Shown here: piece by piece, positions 1 through 10,700 of the stretch
Numbering within the stretch: the stretch's first letter is position 1
Layout of the letters: each line of letters starts with the position of its first letter
NCBI GenBank assembly: GCA_949825065.1
Contig: OX463864.1
Coordinates: forward strand, 16,009,327 to 16,073,326
Source: Odontocerum albicorne
Lineage: Eukaryota > Arthropoda > Insecta > Trichoptera > Odontoceridae
Direction: 5' to 3'
Length of the DNA stretch: 64,000 nucleotides
Made by a program: the position numbers and the translations under genes
Notes under the pieces: generated by a model
Databases searched by the model: none
What the model saw: the letters and a program-made list of their open reading frames with translations, nothing else
What the model was told of the DNA's origin: nothing

Positions 1-1720
1 AGCCTAGTTTACTAGAAAAAAATCCATGATGGGTGATTAACCCAGATCCGATTGTTTAAGGAATTCACCCTGCTGAGAGTGGTTGTGTCCAGTTGTTAGT
101 GTAAAACAAAATAATATTAAAAGTTTATTAAAAAAATCGCCTTTCATTAAAACAATATGGATTTTTAAGTTGAACTTAAAAATCCATATTAAGTTGAATT
201 TCAACTTGAAGTTGAATCTAAAAGTACTTTAGAATGCGTTGTTTTATTATTACCTCATACCAGGAGTTACCAATTTACAATCCGCAGAACCCTAAGGTTG
301 AAAATACTATTAGTGTGAAAAATTTATTTAACCTTCCTATTTATGAAAAAACGGTAATATCTCGTCGAATATGTTCCGATCAAGATATTGTAGTGCCTTA
401 TCATTAGAAACATATTCTTTAAAAACAGAAACATGAATTAATCAGCAATTTTAAATACTTTTTATGGGAATGGAATTGCTAAATTGATCAGGACATTTGA
501 AAATAAATTATTCTTAATCTAAAACCAATAAATGTAGCATTAAATGGACACTTTCTTTCACAAAAAAATGTCAATAAATTTTTAATCAGTCAATATTTAA
601 AAAAAAACATTAGCAAATATTTACTTCAGAATAAAAAAATCTCATCGACCTGACATGAAATAACCAAATAAAGTTCTAATTGAATAAAGTTTCATTTAAA
701 GAGTTTTCAAGCAATAGAAAAATATTCAAATTTATACAAAAAGGCGATTCGTTGTTTGTTGTCGTTTAATAACATATATTTATATGAACGGGGTCTTTCG
801 CTGTACACTGTGAAAATCCAAAGGAAGTTATTAACCATTCCTGATATTATCCATATTTAAACCAATTTTTGAAGGAATATCGAAAGAAAAGAAAAAGTTT
901 AATGTTTCACATGAATAACCAGTTTTATTCATAATATTTTCTTTCCGTGTATTAATCTACTTTACTTTGTATTTTCAATAAATCAATTTCGTTTTATTTA
1001 TAATCTGTGAAATATATCAGGGTTCCAAACATTTGTATCAAGGTGACAAGGATTCCTCGATTAAAATATGTTTGAGATCCGCTGCCCTTAACATCCCACA
1101 AATATGTCATTAAACACCTAGTTGATTCGTAACCTGGCACTTAATACCTTAAAATCCGTAGCCGAGTCAGTTCCTAGGCGATCTATGGTTATTGCGATTG
1201 TTTATTTCAACGTCCCAGAGGCCTGGGAGAAACTCGAGGAACGGCTCATCATGAAGTCTTATTTACGTAGGTATATTTATCTTTTACCAACTACTGAAAA
1301 TATATACTACACTCTTGCTCCGCAAATTCACGAAGCATTAAACAATTAATTTAAGGCGATGATTTTTATTTTATTTTTATAATTTAATAAGTTAACAGGC
1401 TTAAAGATAGAAATATTTTATACCTAGTACCTTAAGTATTTCGCGTGCTAATTGCCTTTTTAGTATATATAGGTGTTTTTATTTAATTTTCCACTCCCTT
1501 TAAATGAAAACATTTTTATAAAAAAACAATAGTTAACCAAAACAGCCCTAAAAGATATTTTATTGTTATATGATTGATATCCCACACTTGCAAAATCTCC
1601 AAATAAGTTTCTTAATCGATCCCTTGAATTCTAAGCCCTTAGTGGATGATTATGTCTACGCTTGTGTTGTTTAATCGTGTGCATACAGTTGTATTGTATT
1701 GCACTTTCATTGTATACAGT
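1..1720. other. AT-rich sequence with no recognised gene
   Basis: Positions 1-60 resemble 59700-59775 (both carry AGCCTAGTTTACT followed by a run ending in ATCCG), so the window opens inside a dispersed repeat. An open frame of about 75 codons at 1122-1349 lacks an ATG at its start and matches no family I know. The rest shows only short frames and poly-A/T runs. Confidence 0.5.
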
Positions 1721-1721
1721 A

Positions 1722-1905
1722 CAACCTAGTGAGTTTATGGCCACATGGCAATATCTTCCAAACAACTATTAAAATGTCAAAGAAAGACTTAAATGAAAAC
1801 ATATTGAAACCATTTTTTTAATTGGATCCGAACGGAAATCAAACCCGCCACCTATGAGTTGGAAGACAGGCGTCTTGAGAACCAGAACACAGAAGGCAAG
1901 AGTGT
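1722..1905 (-). mobile_element. tRNA-derived SINE, reverse copy
   Basis: Read on the minus strand, this has a tRNA-like head with a B-box-like GGTTTGATTTCC stretch near 1830-1850. A body follows that matches the better-preserved plus-strand copy at 31885-32095, including the element's far end (GAGTTTATGGCCACATGGCAAT on the plus strand). It is diverged and has no intact promoter boxes. Confidence 0.65.
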
Positions 1906-2042
1906 GAGCAGATTAATGATATAGAGATCTTCAAAACACTTTTGAAAAATAATTTCATGATAGTGGAGGCGCTTATTTTATTTATTGGGAATTATTTTTA
2001 TTGAGTATCCATTCCATTAGTACATCTTCTATCTATCTATCT

Positions 2043-2250
2043 ATATCGTGAATTGACCTCTTGGAGTGATGCGATCATTTGCGAGCACGGCAATGAACGC
2101 GACAGACTGAGAGTGGCTGAAAGACATAAAAAATATTGTATACCCACAAGCATTGTGAAATTAAACATATCTGAAACGTGTGCTTTCTCTTTTCTTTCTT
2201 TTCCATTTAACCAAACTGAGCCACAGCAACGCGTGGCTGGGTACAGCTAG
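2043..2250 (+). mobile_element. Helitron 3' fragment (copy A)
   Basis: This shares its 3' half with the end of the larger Helitron at 5940-6099. It ends in a 6-bp stem (AGCCAC/GTGGCT at about 2219-2238), a short spacer and CTAG at 2247-2250, which is the classic Helitron 3' signature of hairpin plus CTRR. The segment begins with TATC repeats and a GTGAATTGACCTCTTGGAG stretch that recurs near 2898. It is non-autonomous, and the internal part is deleted. Confidence 0.75.
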
Positions 2251-2530
2251 TATAAATAAAAATGTAAATGTTCGTATATTAAAAATCTCTAATCTCCGAA
2301 AGTTCTTCACCGATTGCTTTGAAATTTTGACAAAAGGTTGCATTCGTATACGAGAATGTTAATATATATTTTTTATATACTGTTGTATATAAAAAGTTTA
2401 TTAATTAGATGAAATAACGTTTGCGCCTCCTGCAGCGACACAAGCAAACTAATCAATTCTCATTAACAGTTATGTCACATTGCATTTTTGACGTTTCAGA
2501 ATTAATATTAAATAATAAATATTAAATATA
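2251..2530 (+). mobile_element. Helitron 5' head fragment (copy B)
   Basis: Directly after the CTAG of copy A comes TATAAATAAAAATGTAAATG and a stretch of about 80 bp. This matches, with changes, the 5' end of the next Helitron at 2531-2620 (shared words AATCTCCGAAAGTT and GATTGCTTTGAA). This makes a head-to-tail junction between two copies with no host DNA between them. Only the left end is present. Confidence 0.6.
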
Positions 2531-3186
2531 TCTATAAATAAAAATGTAAATGTTCGTTAATTAAAAATCTCCAATCTCCGAAAGTTATTCACGGATTGCT
2601 TTGAATTTTTGACAATTCCATTTTGATTTTGAATATTAAATAATTAAATATTTAATAATAAATATAAAATTTTCAAATACGTTTATTGAAAAATAGCGCC
2701 ATCTGCTTGGAGGTAAAAACAATCGCTATAATAAATAATGTAGGCGTCATTTTCATTTCGTAATGTGCGTCGTTGACATGTAGCTCTAAAGAATATCTGT
2801 TTCACTTACTTTTTTAAACTTATTTTTTTATTTTTGAGTTCAATTAGTGGTGAAATTGAATTGTGTTGATTGATTTTCATTTGAATTCAAATCATATCGT
2901 GAATTGACCTCTTGGAGTGACGTGATCATGTGCTTCAGAGAGACGGCGTGATGTTGGTATATACATTTTGGACAAACGTTATATTTGATTTTAACGAACT
3001 ACCAAATTTTTGCTAATTTGTAACAAGATGTATTAATTTGTCATTATTGTAAGTTTTTTTTAATGTATTTACCTAAATAACTTGCTATTTATTAGAATCG
3101 AGCCTTATTTTAAAGTCGATAAAATAATTAAAATTACTGAACGTCGTTACAAATATTAAACGTATTGGGGCAAATTTATCTGCAAT

Positions 3187-3556
3187 TTAGTGACGTCAAA
3201 AGAAGAATTGGTTGAAAAAGTATTTCCCGATATTCAAATCAATTATAAGAATCACGATTGGCTGAATGAACGAGCTATTCTTGCCGCCAAGAACAAAGAC
3301 GTCTACGAACTTAACAATATTTTCAGTTCCTTTTTTAATGTTTCGCAACTTTATATGTTTTTGTTATAACTTTCTTTCTTTTTTTTCATTGCAATCGATA
3401 TGCTTTAGTTCATCAAAATGTCGAGGAAGCAGCAGAGTCACGTTTAGCCAGACTTGAGGATGCACGGTTGCGATCACGACGATCGCGTTTTGCAGATTCA
3501 GAACTGCTTCGTTCTCAACAGAATGAACGCGACAGGCTGATAGTGTCTGAAAGAGG
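3187..3556 (+). repeat. Helitron helicase-tail fragment, first copy of an internal direct repeat
   Basis: About 370 bp nearly identical to 5608-5975. It encodes NYKNHDWL.ERAILAA and then an arginine-rich stretch, interrupted by a stop. It is fused on its left to AT-rich sequence resembling the MITE at 52293-52511, so this copy has been rearranged into the Helitron ahead of the Rep region. Confidence 0.7.
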
Positions 3557-3768
3557 TCAGTAAGAATATCAAAAGTATCTTTTTTATATAGAATTTAATT
3601 TTATCTCGATGTTTTTATTTCAAAATCTATCAAATCGTACATAGAAATGGAGATTTTTTTGATTAATTTGATATTCATCCGTTTGAATTAGACCAAGCTT
3701 TGCTCTGAAGAATACGTTAATTTGCTGTAAATGACGGTAATACAACTAACGTTGGAAGACTAACTATT

Positions 3769-5373
3769 TTGCCATCTTCATATACAGGCAGTCAAAGTCA
3801 TATGCATGAGTACGCTCAAGACGCAATTGTGTATGTTCGTCACTACGGGTGTCCAGATCCATTCATATGCATTCCAGCTTGGGACGATATAAAACAGCTC
3901 CTATTTCCTGGCCAATCGCCGGTGGATAGGCATGACATCACAGCACGTGTTTTCAGACAGAAGCTGAAATCGCTGATGAATTTCATGGTAAAACATGAAG
4001 TGTTTGGGTCTGTGCGCTGCTGTATGTACTCAGTGGAATGGCAAAAGAGAGGATTGCCACATGCACATATCTGGCTCTATAACAAAATCACTTCAAACGA
4101 AATCGACGATGTAATATGCGTTGAAATACCCGATGCCGACGTCGATAAGGATTTGCATGAAGTTGTGACGAAAAATATGATACATGGACCTTGCAGTACA
4201 CTGAATCCAAATTTACGATGCATGATAGACGTAAAATATAGTAAGCGATATCCTCGAGCATTAGTATCCAACACAGTTACAGGAAACGATGGATATCCTT
4301 TATACAGAAGAAGATCAACAGTAGATGGCGGTAAATTAGCAACCATACAAATGCGAAACGGTGACATCGTGACAACCATTGGGTTGTTCCATATTCGCAT
4401 TTGCTATCAAAAACATAGAAAGCGCACATAACCGTGGAATACTGTAACTCCGTTAAATCGATCAAATACATTTGTAAGTATGTGAATAAAGGCAGCGACA
4501 TGGCAGTTTTTGGCGTGCAACATGAAAGAAGTGATAGGAATGCGGTCATACATATCGATGAAATCGCACAGTATCAGGCTGGAAGATACATAAGCAGCAA
4601 TGAAGGTGTATGGCGAATTCTTTCATTTTCCATACATGAACGAAGTCTAGCTGTTGTTCACTTAGCAGTACATCTAGAAAATTGACAACGCGTTTATTTC
4701 ACAACTGCAAATGTTGCAACAAATAGCCCTGAATCCACCGGATACAACGTTAACTGCTTTCTTCAAGTTATGTCAAAATGACGCGTTTGCGAAAACACTG
4801 CTGTATTCGGAAGTGCCTACGTATTACACATGGAATGCGAGTAGAAAACCATTTGAACGACGCAAACGAGGAGAGCGAGTCGATGGACAACCTGGCATAT
4901 TCAAAGAAACTACGATAGGCAGACTGTACACCGTGCATCCCAATCAAGATGAATGCTTCTTTCTCCGTATGCTGTTGGTAAATGTGCCCGGTCCAACGTC
5001 TTTCCAGTAATTGAGAATTGTCAAGGGCGTTAAACATGCCACTTTCCGCAGTGCATGTCAAGCTCTGAATTTATTGGAGAACGACCAACACTGGAATGTA
5101 TGCATTAATGACGCGTGCAACAGGTCACATCCAAATCAAATTCGTGTATTGTTTGCAATCATATTGACCACCTGCTCTCCTTCATGTCCAACAGAGCTAT
5201 GGGAGAAATATAGATCGCACATAGCTGAAGATATATTACGTCGAATACGCGAGGAAAATTCAAATATGACTATGGATTTCACAGCAGAAATTTACAACGA
5301 AGCGTTGGTAATGATTGAAGATTTGTGCTTAGAAATCGCGAACAAAGTTCTCAATCAATTGGGAATGCCATAA
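3769..5373 (+). pseudogene. Helitron Rep (HUH endonuclease) remnant
   Basis: The first block (3769-4431, about 220 codons) carries the Helitron Rep signature KRGLPHAHIW, with the two HUH histidines at 4060 and 4066. It breaks by frameshift near 4380. The next block (4434-4685) holds KYICKYVNKGSD, the tyrosine motif of rolling-circle Rep proteins. Two further blocks follow after stops (4711-5010 and 5011-5373). In the active family Rep nicks DNA and is fused to a helicase. This copy has at least three breaks and no helicase core. Confidence 0.85.
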
Positions 5374-5607
5374 CCGAATCGATCTGCTGCTGCTTTGTTC
5401 GATGTAGAATTGCGTCATGAACAAAATTATAACACGGGTGATCTTTTGTCGTATGTGCAATCAAATATTCCTAAGCTAACGCTTGAGCGAAAAGGCATTT
5501 AGGATTAGATAATTCAAAATTTAATATTTAATATTTAGTTTTAAATATTTAAAATTCGAAATCAAAATGAAAATAAATCGAAATCTATATTGCGTGTGTT
5601 GCCGTTA

Positions 5608-5975
5608 CGTGACATCAAAAGAAGAATTGGTTGAAAAAGTATTTCCCAATATTCAAATCAATTATAAGAATCACGATTGGCTGAGTGAACGAGCTATTCT
5701 TGCCGCCAATAACAAAGACGTCTACGAACTTAACAATATTATTCAGTTCCTTTTTTAATGTTTCGCAATTTTATATGTTTTTGTTATAACTTTCTTTCTT
5801 TTTTTTCATTGCAATCGATCTGCTTTAGTTCATCAAAATGGCGAGGAAGCAGCAGAGCGACGTGTAGCCAGACTTGAGGATGTACGATTGCGTACACGGC
5901 GATCGCGTTCTGCAGATTCAGATCTGCTTCGTTCTCAAGAGAATGAACGCGACAGACTGAGAGTGGCTGAAATAC
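5608..5975 (+). repeat. Helitron helicase-tail fragment, second copy
   Basis: Partner of the repeat at 3187-3556 and in the expected place near the 3' end. The frame 5567-5758 encodes the end of a PIF1-type helicase (WLSERAILAANNKDVYELNN). A second frame follows whose R/S-rich text recalls the N-terminal part of Helitron polyproteins. Confidence 0.7.
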
Positions 5976-6394
5976 GTCAAAATATTGTATACCCACAAGC
6001 ATTGTGAAATTAAACATATTAGAAACGTGTGCTTTCTCTTTTCTTTCTTTTCCATTTAACCAGACTGAGCCACGGCAACGCATGGCCGGGTACAGCTAGT
6101 TATTAATAAGTTACTTGTCCATAGAATCAGTAAGTTCTAAATTCTATATTATGTTCTATTTTATTTATGTCTTGAGAAAAATACTAGCAAAAGCCTAGTA
6201 CACTTGCGTCTTTTTTCAGTGTTGTGTTTTTTTTTATTTATTATGTGTACATATTATATATATACATTTATGAAATATTTATCACAAAAAAATAATAAAC
6301 ACTTCCGTTAAACACAATAAAATAAATTGGGAGTATTGCTACGTGGAAATCTAACAGGAAGGTGTTAAATAAGAATGATAAAAATTTACTGGAA

Positions 6395-6495
6395 TTGCTT
6401 TAAAAAAATGGATTCCAACGGAAATCAAATCGGCAGCCCTCGGGCTGGACGACAAGCATCTTCTTACCAACCAGACTTCGGTGGTCGTCGTTCAA
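6395..6495 (-). mobile_element. tRNA-derived SINE head, reverse fragment
   Basis: On the minus strand the tRNA-like part ends in a degenerate B box and GGAATCC, followed on the plus strand by an A-run at 6400. It is the same family as 1722-1905, 17020-17207 and 31885-32095. The body is missing. Confidence 0.55.
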
Positions 6496-6499
6496 ACAC

Positions 6500-7686
6500 A
6501 CAGTATTGGTAGAATAAATATGGTTTTACGATGACTATAAATATGGTTTTCCGAATGTGCCAAAATCTGCATCTGCCTTCCTTAAACAGATTTTCGAATT
6601 TTTATTGTTCCTCCATGGTACTTTACGAATTTATTTAAAACAGTTAATTTAATATGAAAAGGCCTATCCAGATAAAACGAGGGTTGATAGTAAAATCAGT
6701 CAGAAATCAGAATCCGCAAGGAATAACCCCAGAATGCCAAAATGCTTAGCGAGTACCATCCATCACATTAGAACACAGGCACAAAACATTTTTTTTTTAA
6801 ATTCAAGATGAATCGCTGCGTAATAAGAAATGAAACAAATTTTGTATTTTTTTAGTTCACATATGTGTACCAACTACAAATATTGAATAGTTCATGTCCT
6901 AAAATATATATATTTAAACTAATGTATTAATGAAACTAAAGGAATTTCAACAGTTTTATTGATCAACTCTCACAGAGAATGCAAATTAATTAAGATGTTA
7001 TTTGATTTAAAAGAAAATAAAAGTATGTATATATAAATGCAATATCTAACATAACTCATAATTACTGTAACGTTCAAAGGATATGCTGATGTGAAATATA
7101 TGTTAATGATGGCGAAATTTAGAAAAAGTAATAGAAGCATATGCAAATCAAAATGTCTAAATTGAAATGAGTCTGAACGTATGTCTCCAACTAATTAAGG
7201 AAACTCAAAACATTTAATGAATATCATGCGACAGTATTAATAAATAGCATTTTTAATAATTTATTTACAATATTACTAGCTATAACTGACTGAAACAATT
7301 CCTTTGGTGATTTTTCTTAATTTTAAGTGCCTTGGCTGAATTCAGTAAGTTGTCTTTAAATATTTCATTTATTTAAGCCAATCCGTCTCTGTTTAGATTC
7401 CATAATTTCTATTAGTTTACAGGTGACGTCAAAGCAGATAACGTTGATAAAATACTTTTTATCTCTCTCTGTTGTGTTGAATAAAATGCTCGTTTTTAGA
7501 CAATAGAATTTCATGTATACCATATACAAGGTTTCAATTTAAATTTGTCGAGATTAATAGACAAAAAAATTTACCACACGTTGGCGAGCTAGGAAAGTTA
7601 TTTCCAACATGGCAATACCGCTTTTGACAGAAACAAGAAAACACAACAGGCATCATAAATGTCTCTCTTGAAGATTTTCATTAGAA
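6500..7686. other. AT-rich region upstream of the candidate start exon
   Basis: No open frame or repeat was recognised. It would hold the promoter and 5' UTR if 7687 is the true start codon. I see no convincing TATA or initiator element. Confidence 0.35.
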
Positions 7687-7776
7687 ATGACTTCTACAAA
7701 TGATGATAAAGATGTGAAAAATATCACAGAGGATAACGCCAATAGAGGCAAATCACAATTTGTAGAAACAAACAAG
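7687..7776 (+). CDS. Candidate first coding exon of the host gene
   Basis: ATG at 7687 in the context GAAATG opens 30 codons beginning MTSTNDDKDVKNITEDN and ending in a strong donor, AAG|GTGAGA, at phase 0. The next exon at 22734 also begins at phase 0, so they can join. The peptide is hydrophilic and has no homology that I recognise. It would leave an intron of about 15 kb full of transposons. Transcript evidence is needed to confirm it. Confidence 0.45.
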
Positions 7777-10700
7777 GTGAGATATATTTAATTTAGTGAT
7801 TGCCCCTTATTTATTGCGCGACGCCGTACACCGAATGAAGTTTGTCTTATGTCCGCCATGTTTTGCTCTCATGTAGGGTGTTGTTTTTTATTTCGTATGG
7901 TCACTCGGATTTATTAGAAATACAAATTATTCACTTTTGTTTCTATCGTCTTTTTTGCGTTTTTTTTGTGCTTTGTCTTTTTTGTGATTATACATCAATT
8001 TTGATTCTTCGTGTGTTTTATATGTCTCTTATGTTTTGTCATGTCAAAATGATTTTTGATAAAATTATTATTATCGAAAGTGGCGCAATTTTATTGTACA
8101 AAAACGTTGAAATATATATTCTAATGTATTTTAAATGTATACACGAGTTCATTTTGCAACATTTATTCCTTGTTTACGGTATTAAAAGTTTGTTTGGGTG
8201 ACATTTAAATTCAACGAATTTGTCACGTAGTACAAGTGAATGTTAAAGAATTAATATAGATAAAATACAAAGAGCATAACATATTTGTTGTAATTCGAGA
8301 TAAAAAAGTGCTAAAATTAAGGTTTTTCAAATGTTCGATAGTAAATAAAAGTGGAAAAAATACTTGTGAAAATTATATTCAAATGAAGTGAAATTGAAAT
8401 AATGCCTCAAAAGGCGAGTATGATTTATTAATATTTTTGTGTCGACTTCATAAAATTATCGTCGTTTGTATTTTTTGTTTATTTTATATTTACATACATA
8501 CATACCTAACCATCACGCCATTTCCCTGTAGTGGTAGCCAGAAAGGACAGGACCCCAGAATTCCCCATCTCGAACACACATCCTTAACCTCCCCCACATC
8601 CATACACTTTCGCATCCATATTCTACGATTTCTCGGACTTTCTCTACATTTTCTTGTTTCAAAATATCATTCACTTGATCCGACCCTACTTTCCTTGGTG
8701 TTCCTCTTACTGCCTTCCACTCAAATTTGCACTAATTATCTGTTTATTTAGTTTTTCTTTATTCACTCTCAACATACTCTTCATCTTACTAAACACTTTC
8801 AGTTCACATTCATCCCTTATCACTTCATTCCGTATTCTGTCATACATTGTGACTCCATGTTTTCTTCTCAATGCTCTACAGCATTTATTCGGTTCCTCTC
8901 AGTCTTTTTCCATGTCCACGTTTCTCTCCCATATATCAAAGTTGGAACCAAAAATACTATTGTGGACTATCATCTTAGCAGATTTTGATACTGTCCGTTT
9001 TGAGTATATATTGTGATTTGTTTTATCAAACACTATTTATTTTCCTTTATGTAACATTTTAACCCTACCAGTTTCAAGGCTTTCACCTCATCGTCAGGGG
9101 AGCACAATCTTTGTACTACCCTGATGATGAGGTGAAAGCCTTGAAACAATGTTTGTGCTCCCCTGAGGATGAGGTGAAAGCCTTAAAACCGGTAGAGTTA
9201 TACCATTACATAAAGTGAAATAAACAGTCTTTGACAAAACAAATGACAATGTCTTTAAACGTACACAATGTTATGCCTTAATTATAAAATAATATGTTGA
9301 GTGCCCCATTGACTTTCTTTCCTGACGCTACCCCTCCCTCTTAACTCTTCCATCATCAAAGAATATACTAGTAATAGCAGTGGTAAAAGTATAGTATTAA
9401 AAATATGATGGTATGAAGACAATGTTATATACATATGTCAGAATAATTAAGTGGAAATCTGTTCTCTTTTCCTACCCCATATAAGGATATGGCATGATGG
9501 TTATGATGATTTTAATTAGTTTTTCTCTCAAGTTAGATCTATAGCAAATTATCATCAGAACTGCCACTGTTAAGATGTGACTCCTAGCTATCCTTCCATC
9601 TTTTAGATTTTCATGGAAGATGGTTTCCAGCGGGTATTTAATTCATTGCCACGTAGGGCACATAGCTTTTGTCCTCTCACCTCGTCATGCATAATCTTAA
9701 AATAAAGAATTTTTACCTTTCAGAATTTGATTCATTTGCTTGTGTCACGTGTTAATTTAGGTCTTCCCAAATTTCTTATACCTTCAGTACTACTCGTATA
9801 TTATTCTTATTAAATCTTTCACCATTTATTCTTTCATGGCCAAATTATTTCAATGTCCTTTATTCATTTTAAGCAATGCATCCTGATCTCTCATGTTACA
9901 TGATTACTTGGTCGCTTAGCGATCACATTAAGACTCCTTTGAGATATCTCATTTCCGTGTGCAATCTAATTTCTTGACTTAGAATGTTAAAGATTTAAAA
10001 ATAATAATTTGGCGCTTTACAGAGATCTGCTTCCTTTATTTCTAGAAAGAATAAATTTGTAATAGGTTAGTCAAAAAGTTTTGAAAGCGACATCTATGGA
10101 GCAGTAGAAAAACCAACATTTCTACGCCATTTTAATATTTCATCTTTCATAAGAACGTACTCAAAATTTCATTTCGATCTGTCAATTCATTCTTTGTTTA
10201 CAAGCCATTTGAAGTTGACGTGTCAGTGTATTTTTTAACAATGGAAAAATCCGAATATCGTGCAGTGGTTAAATTCTTTGTTTTGGAAGGTTTATCGGCT
10301 ACTGAGATCCATGCAAAGATGGTGAAAGTATTAAAGGAGTCTTCTCCTTCATTTCCAACCGTTCACCGATGGGTTTTGGAGTTTAAGCGTGGCCGTACAA
10401 GCGTTGAAGACGATCCACGCTCAGGACGTCCAAAAAGTGCATCAACACCAGAAATCATAGCGAAAATACAGGATATGGTTTTGGAAGATCATCGATCGAC
10501 TGTGGATGTGATAGCTGACACCATAGGCATCTCACATGGAACAACATGGCATATTTTGGCTGAAGTTTTGGGTTTCAAAAAACTGTGTGCACAATGGGTG
10601 CCGCATTTGCTAACAATGCAACAAAAACACGTTCGAATGCGACTTTCTGAGCAACATTTGGAGCAATTTCGAAAGGATAAAAAGGATTTTCTGCGTCGAT

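Larger units (their letters stand above)
2531..6099 (+). mobile_element. Helitron, decayed autonomous-type copy (copy C)
   Basis: It starts with TCTATAAATAAAAATG at 2531 and ends with GGGTACAGCTAG at 6099, preceded by a hairpin. The base before it is A and the base after is T, the expected A/T target without duplication. Inside are a broken Rep region (about 3769-5373) and two copies of a helicase-tail fragment. The central PIF1-type helicase is missing, so the copy cannot be autonomous. A MITE-like stretch near 3060-3160 resembles the interior of the element at 52293-52511. Confidence 0.8.

Noticed and set aside
1122..1349. Small frame of 75 codons as a conserved gene
   Set aside because: It starts without ATG, has no recognisable motif and no splice signals linking it to other exons.
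7842..8201. 119-codon plus-strand frame as a gene
   Set aside because: F/L/I/C-rich text from T-rich DNA with no domain and no splice partners.
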